Origin: Megasphaera_A sueciensis
GTDB taxonomy: Bacteria > Bacillota > Negativicutes > Veillonellales > Megasphaeraceae
Length of the DNA stretch: 64,000 nt
Reading direction: 5' to 3'
NCBI RefSeq assembly: GCF_050219315.1
Contig: NZ_CP116939.1
Location: 1,240,001-1,304,000 of the forward strand
Shown here: positions 7,872-16,731 of the stretch, piece after piece
How positions within the stretch are numbered: the stretch's first letter is position 1
Layout: every line of letters begins with the position of its first letter
Position numbers and translations under genes: made by a program
The notes under the pieces: model-generated
Told to the model about the DNA's origin: nothing
The model's database searches: none
The model's input: only the letters and a program-made list of their open reading frames with translations

Positions 7872-8619
7872 AGATAATCCGGAGTCCTTCCAACGTTAAC
7901 ATAGGTTCTACTACATCAATCGATTTGGCAGCCGGGGCAATAATGACGGACAATCCGCCGGTCGCTACGACCTTAGCCTTGCCGCCCAATTCCTTTTTCA
8001 TCTCTCCGACGATGCCTTCTACCTGGCCGACAAAACCGAAGAAGACGCCGGCCTGCATGCTCTGCACGGTATTGCGGCAGATAACGCGTTCCGCCGTAAC
8101 AACTTCGATGCGTGGAAGTTTGGCTGTCCGCTGTACCAACGCTTCTGTCGATATACCGATACCGGGAGCGATCGCCCCGCCCAGATAATCACCGCCGGCT
8201 GATACGGCACAAAAGGTCGTAGCCGTTCCAAAGTCAATAATAATGAGTGGTCCGCCGTATTTGGCATAGGCGCCTACGGCATTTACAATACGATCGGCTC
8301 CTACTTCACGGGGATTATCATATTTAATATCCATACCAGTCTTAACGCCCGGTCCGATTACCAGCGGCATAACCCCGAAATAACGCTGACACATGCGTTC
8401 CAGTGTAGGCATAACAGGCGGCACCACGGAAGAAATAATAATAGCGTCGATTTGATCGGCATTGACCTCGTTAAAATTAAAAAGGTTGCGGATCAATACA
8501 CCGTATTCATCTGTTGTCCGCAGACGATCCGTGGAAATGCGCCAATGATCAAGTAAATCTCTTCCGTCGAACACACCTAAAACAATATTGGTATTTCCTA
8601 CATCAATTACAAGTAGCAT
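7855..8619 (-). CDS. coaX: Type III pantothenate kinase
   Basis: Phosphorylates pantothenate, the first step of coenzyme A synthesis. The 254-residue ASKHA-fold protein has the N-terminal LLVIDVGNTNIVLGVF, the central DIKYDNPREVGADRIVNA, LIIIDFGTATTF (phosphate 2 region) and GGAIAPGIGIS. These are all CoaX hallmarks, distinct from type I/II kinases. CoaA/CoaX type varies among bacteria, and the CoaX location beside ftsH/dusB is as in Bacillus. It overlaps dusB by 17 bases. Confidence 0.96.
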   Translation of the reverse strand: MLLVIDVGNTNIVLGVFDGRDLLDHWRISTDRLRTTDEYGVLIRNLFNFNEVNADQIDAIIISSVVPPVMPTLERMCQRYFGVMPLVIGPGVKTGMDIKYDNPREVGADRIVNAVGAYAKYGGPLIIIDFGTATTFCAVSAGGDYLGGAIAPGIGISTEALVQRTAKLPRIEVVTAERVICRNTVQSMQAGVFFGFVGQVEGIVGEMKKELGGKAKVVATGGLSVIIAPAAKSIDVVEPMLTLEGLRIIYDRNN

Positions 8620-8724
8620 AGCTTTTATCTCCCATACATTTTCAATTTCTAGCTTACGCCCTATATAATACCATTGTTTGTATGAAAAATACAGAACTTT
8701 TTGAAGGTATAAACAAAATATATG

Positions 8725-9306
8725 CTATGCTTTTTTCACCATATTCCGAAACCCCAATCCTGTTTTTTCCAAAGCCTGGGTAATTTTAGATCCGGCAGTC
8801 ACGCCGATGACCATCTTAATCAAATCAAACGGGGCAAAGGGAGCGGCACAGACCAATATGGCCTGATACAACGTCATCGGCTTATGCAGCATCCAATGAA
8901 AATACGCCGTAAACCCCAGTACGCCCACTATATACACCAGCAGGATAGAAAGAACGCCAAACGCAAATGCCCGCAGTTGTTCTTTCCTTTTGGCTTGTCC
9001 GGGAATATAGCAATACCCGCAAATCCAAGCTTCCAAGAGGAAACCAAGAAAAAATCCGCACAGCGGACCAAACAACGAGCCCAATCCGGATCCGCCCATA
9101 GCAAATACAGGCAGGCCAAAGGCGCCCAATAACAACCATACAAGGACACTCAATGCCCCATAGCGCGGTCCTAAAACAACACCGGCCAAAGTCACCGCCA
9201 TCACCTGCAGGGTGTGCGGAACCGCTCCGATAGGAATCGCAAATTGAGATAAAACAGCAATAATAGCCGCAAAAAAAGCGGCACCAATCATTTTTTGAAT
9301 AGGCAT
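8725..9306 (-). CDS. bioY: Biotin ECF transporter S component
   Basis: BioY is the membrane substrate-binding subunit of energy-coupling-factor biotin uptake. The 193-residue product has six hydrophobic segments and the family motifs ALSVLVWLLLGAFGLPVF and GGSGLGSLFGPLCGFFLGF. In this window there is no ecfA or ecfT, so it must share an energising module encoded elsewhere. It lies directly downstream of birA, with its own promoter and a candidate BirA operator, which supports biotin-responsive control. Confidence 0.93.
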   Translation of the reverse strand: MPIQKMIGAAFFAAIIAVLSQFAIPIGAVPHTLQVMAVTLAGVVLGPRYGALSVLVWLLLGAFGLPVFAMGGSGLGSLFGPLCGFFLGFLLEAWICGYCYIPGQAKRKEQLRAFAFGVLSILLVYIVGVLGFTAYFHWMLHKPMTLYQAILVCAAPFAPFDLIKMVIGVTAGSKITQALEKTGLGFRNMVKKA

Positions 9307-9348
9307 ATACGTCCCTCCCCTATCAAACTAGTATGATGTCCGCTTCTT

Positions 9349-9377
9349 ATGGTAGCAAAAAAAGAATCAATTGTCAA
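9349..9377 (-). promoter_or_regulatory. bioY promoter
   Basis: On the minus strand TTGACA (9377-9372), a 17-base spacer and TACCAT (9354-9349) lie about 45 bases before the bioY ATG. The -35 overlaps one arm of the candidate BirA operator. GGGGAGGGACG precedes the start codon. Confidence 0.6.
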
Positions 9378-9405
9378 TTTTTATTATCTGTAAATAGTTA
9401 ACAAT
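9370..9405. promoter_or_regulatory. Candidate BirA operator before bioY
   Basis: Inverted half-sites TTGTCAATT (9371-9379) and AGTTAACAA (9396-9404) are separated by 16 bases, and 7 of 9 positions are symmetrical. The known bacterial BirA box is of the form TTGTAAACC-N14/15-GGTTTACAA. The left arm covers the bioY -35. An HTH-containing BirA is encoded next door. Inference only, as spacing is one base longer than usual. Confidence 0.55.
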
Positions 9406-9408
9406 ACA

Positions 9409-10380
9409 TTATGATACGGCACGTACCCGTACATCTCCGGCAAGTACTGTTTCCCGCCCTGTCTCTGTTTCGACAATAAGATTGCCGTTGGCATCGAGAT
9501 CTACCGCTTTGCCCTTAAAAGACCGCCCCGGTTCGATTACTTCCACGTCCTTGCCCATCATCATGGATAACACTTTCCATTCCGCAAGAATAGGTTTAAA
9601 TCCTTCCGTTTCCGCAATTTCATAATACCGTTCCAACTGCAGCAATACCTCCTGCAAGAGAGTCTGGCGATGGACGGGGATATTTTCAATGGTAAAACTC
9701 GTAACCGTTTTTCGAAGGTCCTTAGGCAGTGCTTTTTTAGTCAGCGAGGTATTGATGCCGATTCCCATGATCAGATAGTTAATATGTTCCATAGACGCAT
9801 TCAGTTCTGTCAGGATACCGACCACTTTACGATTTTTGACAAGAATATCATTCGGCCATTTAATGCCGCATTCCACTAATCCCATTTTATGCAGTGCCTT
9901 GGTCAGAGCAACCGCCGCCAGCAGTGTCATTTTGGAGACTTCCATAGGAAGAAAAGTGGGACGAAGAATCAGGGAAAACCACACTCCCTGTGCAAAGGGC
10001 GACAAAAAGCTCCGTTCCAGCCGGCCGCGGCCGCCGGATTGTTCTTCCGCCAAAACGATTGTTCCTTCCTCTGCGCCTTCTTCCGCTAATTTTTTAGCCA
10101 CATTATTGGTAGAGTCTACTTTTTCCAAATAGTGAATTTTTCTGCCGAAAATTTTTGTCTCTAGTCCTTCACTGACTAACTCCGATAATAAGAGCTCCGG
10201 GGCTTCCAGCAGACAATAGCCCCGTTTGGTATATGATTCAATGACATATCCCCGCGTTTTTAAAACGCGTATGTGCTTCCACACGGCCGTACGGGAAATT
10301 CCCAGTTCTTCAGAAATTTTTTGTCCGGATACGTATTCACCTTTATGAGTAAGTAAATATTCCAAGATATCTTTTCTCAC
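9409..10380 (-). CDS. birA: Bifunctional biotin-protein ligase / biotin repressor
   Basis: Attaches biotin to carboxyl carrier proteins and represses biotin genes when loaded with biotinyl-AMP. The 323-residue product has an N-terminal winged helix (KISEELGISRTAVWKHIRVL, residues about 22-41), so it is the regulatory group II type. The ligase core follows with VDSTNNVAKKLAEEG, the adenylate loop GGRGRLERSF, IKWPNDILVKNRKVVGIL and a C-terminal SH3-like domain (GKAVDLDANGNLIVET). bioY is immediately downstream with a candidate operator. Confidence 0.95.
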   Translation of the reverse strand: MRKDILEYLLTHKGEYVSGQKISEELGISRTAVWKHIRVLKTRGYVIESYTKRGYCLLEAPELLLSELVSEGLETKIFGRKIHYLEKVDSTNNVAKKLAEEGAEEGTIVLAEEQSGGRGRLERSFLSPFAQGVWFSLILRPTFLPMEVSKMTLLAAVALTKALHKMGLVECGIKWPNDILVKNRKVVGILTELNASMEHINYLIMGIGINTSLTKKALPKDLRKTVTSFTIENIPVHRQTLLQEVLLQLERYYEIAETEGFKPILAEWKVLSMMMGKDVEVIEPGRSFKGKAVDLDANGNLIVETETGRETVLAGDVRVRAVS

Positions 10381-10422
10381 AGTTTCACCTCATTTTCAAA
10401 AATAAATGATGTTGACAATTTC

Positions 10423-10450
10423 ATTGTAGCATATATGACTCATGTGTCAA
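10423..10450 (-). promoter_or_regulatory. birA promoter
   Basis: On the minus strand TTGACA (10450-10445), a 16-base spacer and TACAAT (10428-10423). The -10 is about 42 bases before the birA ATG. Confidence 0.65.
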
Positions 10451-10487
10451 TTACTCCCAGTATCCCGCTTTACGGCATTTTTACGCA

Positions 10488-10517
10488 AAAGACGACGCAA
10501 AAAAGTGCGCCGTCTTT
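10488..10517 (-). terminator. Intrinsic terminator after ftsH
   Basis: A 12-bp stem with one mismatch (AAAGACGACGCA / TGCGCCGTCTTT) and a 6-base loop. The minus strand continues with a short T-run (TCTTTTG). It starts 28 bases past the ftsH stop. Confidence 0.65.
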
Positions 10518-10544
10518 ACTCTGCTGCATACTGTTTCTTACATG

Positions 10545-12497
10545 TTACTCTTTGTTATCCGAAATGACATTGCCCCACGGGCTGATGCCAATATGATCGT
10601 CTTCTGTTTCTTTTTTGACCGGCTGTTCCGGTGCTTTCGGTTCTTCTGCCGGCGGTACTGCGGATTCTTCCGTTTTAGCCGGAGCCTGTTCTTCAGGAGC
10701 CTTCAAAGAACCATATTTAATAATATTTTCCACTTGGCTGTGGTCAATGGTTTCTACCTGCATCAGCGCATCGGCCATACATTTCAAGGCGTCTATATTG
10801 GCATGGAGAAGCTTAAGCGTATCTGCATATGCTTCCGATACCATATCGTGCATTTCCTTGTCGATAAGTTCGGCTACGCCATCGCCGTAATTCCGCTCAT
10901 GCCCCAGGCTCTTGCCCAGGAAGACCTGTTCCTGCTGCTCCCCGAATACCATCGGGCCCAGCTTGGAACTCATACCGAGACGCATGATCATCTGCCGTAC
11001 GATATTGGTAACACTCTGCAGATCACCGGAAGCCCCGCTGCTGATTTCATCAAAAATGATTTGTTCCGCAGCTCGTCCTCCTAAAGCGACACGGATCTGT
11101 GCCAGCATATACGATTTCGTTTCATAGGAGCGGTCTTCTTCCGGAAGCATCATCGTATACCCACCGGCACGGCCACGCGGAATAATCGTGACTTTATGCA
11201 CCGGATCTGCTTCCGGCAGCAATTGCGCTACAATGGCATGACCCGATTCATGGACCGCTGTCAGACGTTTTTCTTTTTCGCTGATCACATGACTGCGGCG
11301 TTCCGGACCAAAGCATACTTTTTCACTGGCTTCCTCCAATTCAGGCATGCCGATAATCTTTTTATTGGCACGGGCAGCCAGCAGTGCTGCTTCGTTCAGA
11401 AGATTGCCCAAATCGGCACCCGTGAATCCCGGTGTCTTCTTAGCAATCGTCTTTAAATCAACATCTTTCGCCAAGGGTTTTCCTTTGGCATGGACTTCCA
11501 GAATCGCAATGCGTCCGCGTAAATCCGGACGGTCTACGGTGATCTGGCGATCAAAACGACCAGGACGCAGCAGCGCCGGGTCCAAGATATCCGGGCGGTT
11601 GGTAGCGGCAATGGTAATAATACCTTCATTCGCGCCAAACCCATCCATTTCCACCAGGAGCTGATTCAAGGTCTGTTCCCGTTCATCATGGCCGCCGCCG
11701 AGACCGGCACCACGCTGACGGCCTACGGCATCAATTTCATCAATAAAGACGATGCAAGGTGCGTTTTTCTTTGCCTGTGTGAAAAGGTCACGCACACGGG
11801 AAGCACCGACACCGACAAACATTTCCACAAAATCAGAACCGCTGATACTGAAAAACGGTACGCCGGCTTCACCGGCAACGGCTCTGGCCAATAAGGTTTT
11901 ACCGGTCCCCGGAGGTCCGAAAAGGAGAACTCCTTTAGGGATTTTGGCACCAATACTGTTGTACTTACTGGGGTTGCGTAAAAACTCTACAATTTCTGCT
12001 AATTCTTCCTTTGCTTCATCCTCACCGGCCACATCCTTGAAGGACACTTTGATTTTACCTTCTCCATGCATTTTCGCATGGCTTTTACCAAAGTTCATCA
12101 CCCTGCCGCCGCCGCCTTGCGTCTGCTGCATGATAAAGAACCATACGCCAATGAGAATCAGGATAGGCAATACAGAGCTCAACATGCTCATCCACCAAGA
12201 AGGCTGTTCCGGCGGTTTGGCAATAACGTTGACTTCTGCATCACGCAGTGCTGGCATAAGCGCCACATCCGTGGGAGCATACGAGGTAAAAGCCGTCCCA
12301 TCTTTCAGTTTACCGGAAATAGCATGGTCGTTGGTAATCTGGACGGTGTCTACCTTCTTCTGCTGGACCTGATTCAGGAAATTCGTATACGTAATTTCCG
12401 ATTTATCGGTTTTATTGGTCGTAAAGGCATCTATAAGGGACACGGCAACAATAATAATAAGCAAGTAAAGACTTACATTGCGTACAAATTTACTCAA
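10545..12497 (-). CDS. ftsH: ATP-dependent zinc metalloprotease FtsH
   Basis: A membrane-anchored AAA+ protease that degrades unneeded membrane and regulatory proteins. The 650-residue product has two membrane segments (residues about 8-25 and 108-126) around an extracytoplasmic domain. Then come the AAA module with Walker A FGPPGTGKTLLA, Walker B IVFIDEIDAVGRQRG and the SRH region, and the zinc-protease motif AVHESGHAIVAQ. The C-terminal tail is Glu/Pro/Lys-rich (EEQAPAKTEESAVPPAEEP), a disordered extension. It lies downstream of tilS-hpt, the classical Firmicutes order. Confidence 0.97.
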   Translation of the reverse strand: MSKFVRNVSLYLLIIIVAVSLIDAFTTNKTDKSEITYTNFLNQVQQKKVDTVQITNDHAISGKLKDGTAFTSYAPTDVALMPALRDAEVNVIAKPPEQPSWWMSMLSSVLPILILIGVWFFIMQQTQGGGGRVMNFGKSHAKMHGEGKIKVSFKDVAGEDEAKEELAEIVEFLRNPSKYNSIGAKIPKGVLLFGPPGTGKTLLARAVAGEAGVPFFSISGSDFVEMFVGVGASRVRDLFTQAKKNAPCIVFIDEIDAVGRQRGAGLGGGHDEREQTLNQLLVEMDGFGANEGIITIAATNRPDILDPALLRPGRFDRQITVDRPDLRGRIAILEVHAKGKPLAKDVDLKTIAKKTPGFTGADLGNLLNEAALLAARANKKIIGMPELEEASEKVCFGPERRSHVISEKEKRLTAVHESGHAIVAQLLPEADPVHKVTIIPRGRAGGYTMMLPEEDRSYETKSYMLAQIRVALGGRAAEQIIFDEISSGASGDLQSVTNIVRQMIMRLGMSSKLGPMVFGEQQEQVFLGKSLGHERNYGDGVAELIDKEMHDMVSEAYADTLKLLHANIDALKCMADALMQVETIDHSQVENIIKYGSLKAPEEQAPAKTEESAVPPAEEPKAPEQPVKKETEDDHIGISPWGNVISDNKE

Positions 12498-12593
12498 AAT
12501 ACTGCTCCTTTCATTCCAATCTAGAACTGTTATTGGTTAGTCATACCGATACAATTGTATCATACCACAATTCAATGAAACCAACAATGATTT

Positions 12594-13133
12594 TTATTTA
12601 GAATATATTTCAGGTTTCAAAACTCCGATGTACGGAAGATTACGGTACCGTCCGTCATAATCCAGTCCATACCCTACTACAAAGGCATCGGGAATTTCAA
12701 ACCCATTATAGTCAACAGGTACATCCACCTTACGCCGCGATGGCTTGCTCAGCAGCGTCGCAAGCTTGACGGATTTCGCTTTGCGGGCTCTCAGAAGCGG
12801 CAGCAGCCAGCTGAGCGTGATGCCGGTGTCTATAATATCTTCGACAAGCAATACGTTTTTGCCTTCCACTGATTTATCGAGATCTTTTTTTATTGCCACC
12901 TGGCCGGAAGAAGTCGCACCCGATCCATAACTCGAACAGCTGATAAAATCAAAGGCCACGGGACGATCAATGATTCTCGCCAAATCCGTAAAAAAAGTAA
13001 CGGCACCTTTCAGGACACCGACCAGTACGATTTCTTCATTCGCATAATCCTTGGTAATCTGCGCTCCCATTTCTCGTACCCGCTGTTTGATTTGTTCTTC
13101 CGTAAAAAGAATTTTTTGTAAATCGCTATGCAT
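12594..13133 (-). CDS. hpt: Hypoxanthine phosphoribosyltransferase
   Basis: Salvages hypoxanthine and guanine to IMP and GMP using PRPP. The 179-residue product has the PRPP-binding motif NVLLVEDIIDTGITLSW (about residues 95-111), FDFISCSSYG with the flexible-loop SSYGSG, and the C-terminal VVGYGLDYDGRYRNLPYIG typical of bacterial Hpt. It overlaps the 3' end of tilS by 8 bases, so the two are translationally coupled, as in many Firmicutes. Confidence 0.96.
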   Translation of the reverse strand: MHSDLQKILFTEEQIKQRVREMGAQITKDYANEEIVLVGVLKGAVTFFTDLARIIDRPVAFDFISCSSYGSGATSSGQVAIKKDLDKSVEGKNVLLVEDIIDTGITLSWLLPLLRARKAKSVKLATLLSKPSRRKVDVPVDYNGFEIPDAFVVGYGLDYDGRYRNLPYIGVLKPEIYSK

Positions 13134-14514
13134 GCAAATCTCCTCCTGTAATAGTGCCTATCATATAGAATGTTGTCTCCGTTTGTACCGAAGCTTCAAA
13201 TGCCGCTGCCTGTCCGAATATCCAAAAAATATTCTCATTATGTGCTATCAGCGGGATACTGTCCCGCTGCGACAGAGGTATCTTTTTATCAATAAAATAC
13301 TTTTTCAACGTTTTGCCGTTATGTGGTCCAAGTCGAATTTTATCACCGGGACGACGATAACGCAATACATAAAAAGCAGAATGTCTATTATAATCAAGCA
13401 CACATACCCGCAAATCCTTCTCCTGCGGCCGTTTCCGTGAAAGCGTAACGGTAACAGTATACGGCCCTAATCGATAGGTTCCCGGTCCGTCCAGCGGTAC
13501 AATGGTATCATCTTGGCGCCGGACATCGGGAATCACCGGAATCGCAGTACCTGCCGGAATCATATGCAAATTGTCATACGTCGTATAGGCCCATATCGTC
13601 CGGCACCGGAACTGCCGTCCCGTATACTGAGAAGCCATCATCCGCAGCTGTTCCGTATAATGGAACGGAATATTGCCGGCTTGTCCGGAAATCTGCTGAA
13701 ACATTTTTCGTACTAGACGCCGCTGCAAGGCCACCGGCAAGGATGTCAGCTTTTTTTTAGCAATATGGCACCCCGGAGTATCCTGACACACCCATGCGGC
13801 ATATGCCGTCTCTGTTTCCTTTTCCATATATGCGTCTTCGCCCTGCGCAATATCTGCCAGGCGGTTCAAATCACTGACGATATTCGGGTTATACTGCATC
13901 AGTTCGGGCAAAAGCCGCCGCCGTATGCGATTTCGCATATATATATCCCAATGATTTGTTTCGTCATCGCAGGGAACCAGTCCTCGACCGGCAATATACG
14001 TTTCGATATCGTTTCGCGTAACCGCCAGAAACGGGCGAATAATATCTCCGCTCTTGGGCCGCATCCCGGTTAACCCGGTCAGTCCGCTGCCGCGCAGCAA
14101 ATGCTGCAGTACCGTTTCGGCCTGATCGTTCTGGTGGTGTGCCACGGCAATCCCTGCCGCATGATGCTCCGCCGCCGTCCGGCGCAGAATACGATATCGT
14201 TCTATCCTGCCCGTCGTTTCTTCCGATTCGTGCCGTGCCGCTGCCAAAGCCGGAACATCGACCCGCGCAGTGACAAATAAACAGTCCCTGTCCTGCGCTG
14301 CGCGGCGGACAAACCCAACTTCACGGTCTGCGGCCTTGCGTATGCCGTGATGAACATAGCAAACGACCAATTTCAAAGCATACGCATCCTTCAGCCGAGC
14401 CAGCACATCCAGCAGCGCCAGTGAATCCGGTCCGCCTGAACACGCGACGACAAGCGTATCTCCGGGTGCAAATAAATTATGTTTTAAGCAAAATGCTTCT
14501 ACTATCTCCAGCAT
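13126..14514 (-). CDS. tilS: tRNA(Ile)-lysidine synthetase
   Basis: Modifies C34 of the AUA-reading tRNA-Ile to lysidine. The 462-residue product has the PP-loop VACSGGPDSLALLDVL (about residues 23-38), the N-type ATPase continuation YVHHGIRKAADREV, HHQNDQAETVLQHLLRGSGL, and a middle substrate-binding domain. The C-terminal TilS domain is the RRPGDKIRLGPHNGKTLKK region. Length matches the family. It shares an 8-base overlap with hpt. Confidence 0.95.
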   Translation of the reverse strand: MLEIVEAFCLKHNLFAPGDTLVVACSGGPDSLALLDVLARLKDAYALKLVVCYVHHGIRKAADREVGFVRRAAQDRDCLFVTARVDVPALAAARHESEETTGRIERYRILRRTAAEHHAAGIAVAHHQNDQAETVLQHLLRGSGLTGLTGMRPKSGDIIRPFLAVTRNDIETYIAGRGLVPCDDETNHWDIYMRNRIRRRLLPELMQYNPNIVSDLNRLADIAQGEDAYMEKETETAYAAWVCQDTPGCHIAKKKLTSLPVALQRRLVRKMFQQISGQAGNIPFHYTEQLRMMASQYTGRQFRCRTIWAYTTYDNLHMIPAGTAIPVIPDVRRQDDTIVPLDGPGTYRLGPYTVTVTLSRKRPQEKDLRVCVLDYNRHSAFYVLRYRRPGDKIRLGPHNGKTLKKYFIDKKIPLSQRDSIPLIAHNENIFWIFGQAAAFEASVQTETTFYMIGTITGGDLHA

Positions 14515-14665
14515 ACCTGATCCCTGCCTATTTTTCCGCCTTATTTATATAGTATTCAGCTTAGCGAACCTAATACAATTATACATAATCCGGAAACACC
14601 TGAAAAGAGCCGTTCTGTACCGGATGGTCTTCATTTCCTATCTTCTGCAGCAAATAAGCCGGATT

Positions 14666-15550
14666 TCATAGGGCATAAAATACGCCTTCCAACAAGTCAT
14701 GTTCACTGATTTGAATTGCCGAGACATCATAATGACGCATGAAGGCATCGGCTATAAGCAGTCCGGCCAGAATGACATCGGCCCGCTTAGGCTGCAATCC
14801 GGGTATATGCCTTCGTTCCTCGGCTGTCATATCTGAAAGCTGTGCTATGCGGCAGCGCAGTGCATCCGCTGTCACGATATAGCCATCGACCTGCTGCGGG
14901 TCATATGGTTCCAGCGAGAGTTCCATGGCCGCCAGCGACGTAAGGGTCCCGCCTACGCCGATCCATACTTCCGGTGTGTAAGGCAGGGGAAGAAAGGCCG
15001 CTTCGCACCGCTTATATATCTGTTCCGCTTCGCCGGTGCGGAAACGGCCATCCGGCGAAGAAAGCCGCACAGCTCCCAGCGGATAGCTGTGCGACCATAC
15101 TACGGCATGGTTCCTGCCCAGCGCCGTCTCCGAACTGCCGCCGCCGATATCCAGCACTCCGTCATATCTTCCCTGATCCGTGATAGAAACCGCTCCGCTG
15201 AAACTCAAAGCGGCTTCTTCTTTCCCGGAAATAATACGATGCTTCCAATGGAACTGTCTACCTATGGTCTCCATAAAGGCAGCCCCATCTGCCGCTTCCC
15301 GGACAGCACTGGTGGCAACGGCCAAAACGGGTATATCCGGCAACGTTTCCTGCCAGCGGCTCATGGCCGCCAGTGATGCTTGTACCCCTTGCGGAGATAA
15401 TGCTCCGGTCTTATCTATTTCTCTTCCCAGTTGTGTCGTCGCTAATTCCTTAGGGCTGAAATGCCACCTTCCCGCTGCGTCACAAAAGCCTTTCATCAAC
15501 CGCAGCGAGTGGGACCCGATATCGATGACGGCCTGTGTATATTGCTGCAT
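14666..15550 (-). CDS. Ppx/GppA-type exopolyphosphatase
   Basis: A member of the family that hydrolyses polyphosphate or pppGpp. The 294-residue ASKHA-fold protein has the N-terminal AVIDIGSHSLRLMKG, the phosphate-binding GVLDIGGGSSETALG (about residues 135-149), SYPLGAVRLS, and GVGGTLTSLAAME. It is the short form, lacking the C-terminal HD domain of E. coli Ppx/GppA. Whether polyP or pppGpp is the substrate cannot be told. It sits between the S1-domain gene and tilS, the slot taken by spoIIE/yabT in sporulating Firmicutes. Confidence 0.88.
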   Translation of the reverse strand: MQQYTQAVIDIGSHSLRLMKGFCDAAGRWHFSPKELATTQLGREIDKTGALSPQGVQASLAAMSRWQETLPDIPVLAVATSAVREAADGAAFMETIGRQFHWKHRIISGKEEAALSFSGAVSITDQGRYDGVLDIGGGSSETALGRNHAVVWSHSYPLGAVRLSSPDGRFRTGEAEQIYKRCEAAFLPLPYTPEVWIGVGGTLTSLAAMELSLEPYDPQQVDGYIVTADALRCRIAQLSDMTAEERRHIPGLQPKRADVILAGLLIADAFMRHYDVSAIQISEHDLLEGVFYAL

Positions 15551-15599
15551 AAAACACCTCCGGACTGGACCGTACCCGGTCTTTTTCTATCTCCAACAC

Positions 15600-15627
15600 A
15601 AAAAGAGTACTCCCGTAGGAATACTCT
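15600..15627 (-). terminator. Intrinsic terminator after the S1-domain gene
   Basis: The hairpin (AGAGTA and TACTCT outer arms, TCC/GGA inner arms) is followed on the minus strand by TTTTTGTG. It lies 30 bases past the S1 gene stop and just upstream of the ppx gene start. Confidence 0.65.
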
Positions 15628-15658
15628 CTGCATTCATTTTGATTCCCAGAATACGATA

Positions 15659-16126
15659 TTAATCAGCATGTCTGGCACCACGACCGCCGCGTTTTGATTC
15701 TGTGTTCCGTTTCAGATCCGTCAATCTTTCATCGCTATCCTTGAGAAATTTGCTTAGACGGTCTTCAAAGGACAAATGTACCGGCGGACGATGGCTGTCA
15801 AAGCCCGCGTTTCGGCGGAAATCATTTTTCGGTCTAAATTCACTTTTCGACCGGAAGTCGTTTTTAGGTTTGAATTCTTTTTTTTCTGGAGCAGGTTGTG
15901 TCTGTTTAATGGACAACCCGATTTTACCTTTATCGTCAATCGATAACACTTTGACGTTAACCTTATCCTGTACCTTCAGGAAATCATGTACGTCCTTTAC
16001 ATATTCATTGGCTACTTCCGAAATATGGACCAAGCCGACCTTCTTGTCAGGAAGCTCAACAAAAGCCCCAAATTTTGTAATTCCTGTAACGGTACCTTCC
16101 AGTACACTACCTACTTCGATTGTCAT
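15659..16126 (-). CDS. S1 RNA-binding domain protein (YabR type)
   Basis: A single N-terminal S1 domain (residues 1-73, GSVLEGTVTGITKFGAFVEL and GLVHISEVANEYVKDVHDFL) is followed by a basic, repetitive tail. The tail has FRSKSEFRPK and FRPKNDFRRN units, then a helix and a final Arg/Gly-rich end (KRGGRGARHAD). The family (Bacillus YabR/general stress protein 13) binds RNA, probably around ribosomes. The position after the divIC/ftsB-like gene matches Bacillus. The RG-rich tail may add non-specific RNA binding. Confidence 0.88.
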   Translation of the reverse strand: MTIEVGSVLEGTVTGITKFGAFVELPDKKVGLVHISEVANEYVKDVHDFLKVQDKVNVKVLSIDDKGKIGLSIKQTQPAPEKKEFKPKNDFRSKSEFRPKNDFRRNAGFDSHRPPVHLSFEDRLSKFLKDSDERLTDLKRNTESKRGGRGARHAD

Positions 16127-16220
16127 GCTAATTAATTATCCTCCTCTTAATATAAATAAAAGCATTTATCCACATTATAATCATAAAAACGGAAAATTTC
16201 AATCCGTAATTTATAAAATG

Positions 16221-16538
16221 TTATCGCTTATAAGGAATTTCACCCGGTTTTACAAGACCAAATTGCTCCCTTGCCCGTTTGCTTATCTCATCAGGATCAT
16301 CTAAATTTTGCTTTTCCTGCTGCAGTTTTTGATGTTCCTCTATCAATCGTTCCTCCTGCTGTACTGTAATTTCCATGTCCTGATGGATTTTCCACAATTG
16401 ATACATTTTAAGACTAATGAACAGGCCGCCGAAAATGAGAATCACAATAACAACAAGCTTATACAGACTCAGGGAAGACTTTTTTTTGCGTCGCCGTCTC
16501 GGTCTTCTGACTGCCCTCTGCTGTGCTTCCGGTCTCAC
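16221..16538 (-). CDS. FtsB/DivIC septum formation initiator family protein
   Basis: A small bitopic cell-division protein that would bridge FtsL and FtsQ/DivIB at the septum. The 105-residue product has a strongly basic cytoplasmic N-terminus (RRPRRRRKKK), one membrane segment (about residues 27-46), and a periplasmic coiled coil (QEERLIEEHQKLQQEKQNLD). It ends in DPDEISKRAREQFGLVKPGE, the conserved FtsB/DivIC end. It is the first gene of the minus-strand housekeeping run. Confidence 0.9.
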   Translation of the reverse strand: MRPEAQQRAVRRPRRRRKKKSSLSLYKLVVIVILIFGGLFISLKMYQLWKIHQDMEITVQQEERLIEEHQKLQQEKQNLDDPDEISKRAREQFGLVKPGEIPYKR

Positions 16539-16731
16539 GATCGTTTTCAGCCCCTTCCTACCATGTCTTTATTATATAGTATACCTTGAAAATGCTTTAA
16601 ATTAAAGCTTTTTTTATCTCTTGTCATGTTTTGCCCCTCATATTCTTGTTATTATTTTGAAATTTCCCCTTTTAAAATGGATAAACCTTTCTTATAATAA
16701 TAGAAACGATACTTAAGGGGGGCATTGCTTC

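Noticed and set aside
11752..12372. Long open frame (about 200 codons) on the plus strand opposite ftsH
   Set aside because: It is a mirror of the ftsH coding strand: no ribosome binding site, no family motif, and ftsH is certain.
16539..16731. tRNA or small RNA gene in divergent spacer
   Set aside because: No cloverleaf or other conserved RNA pattern was seen; the spacer only holds promoter-like A+T-rich sequence.
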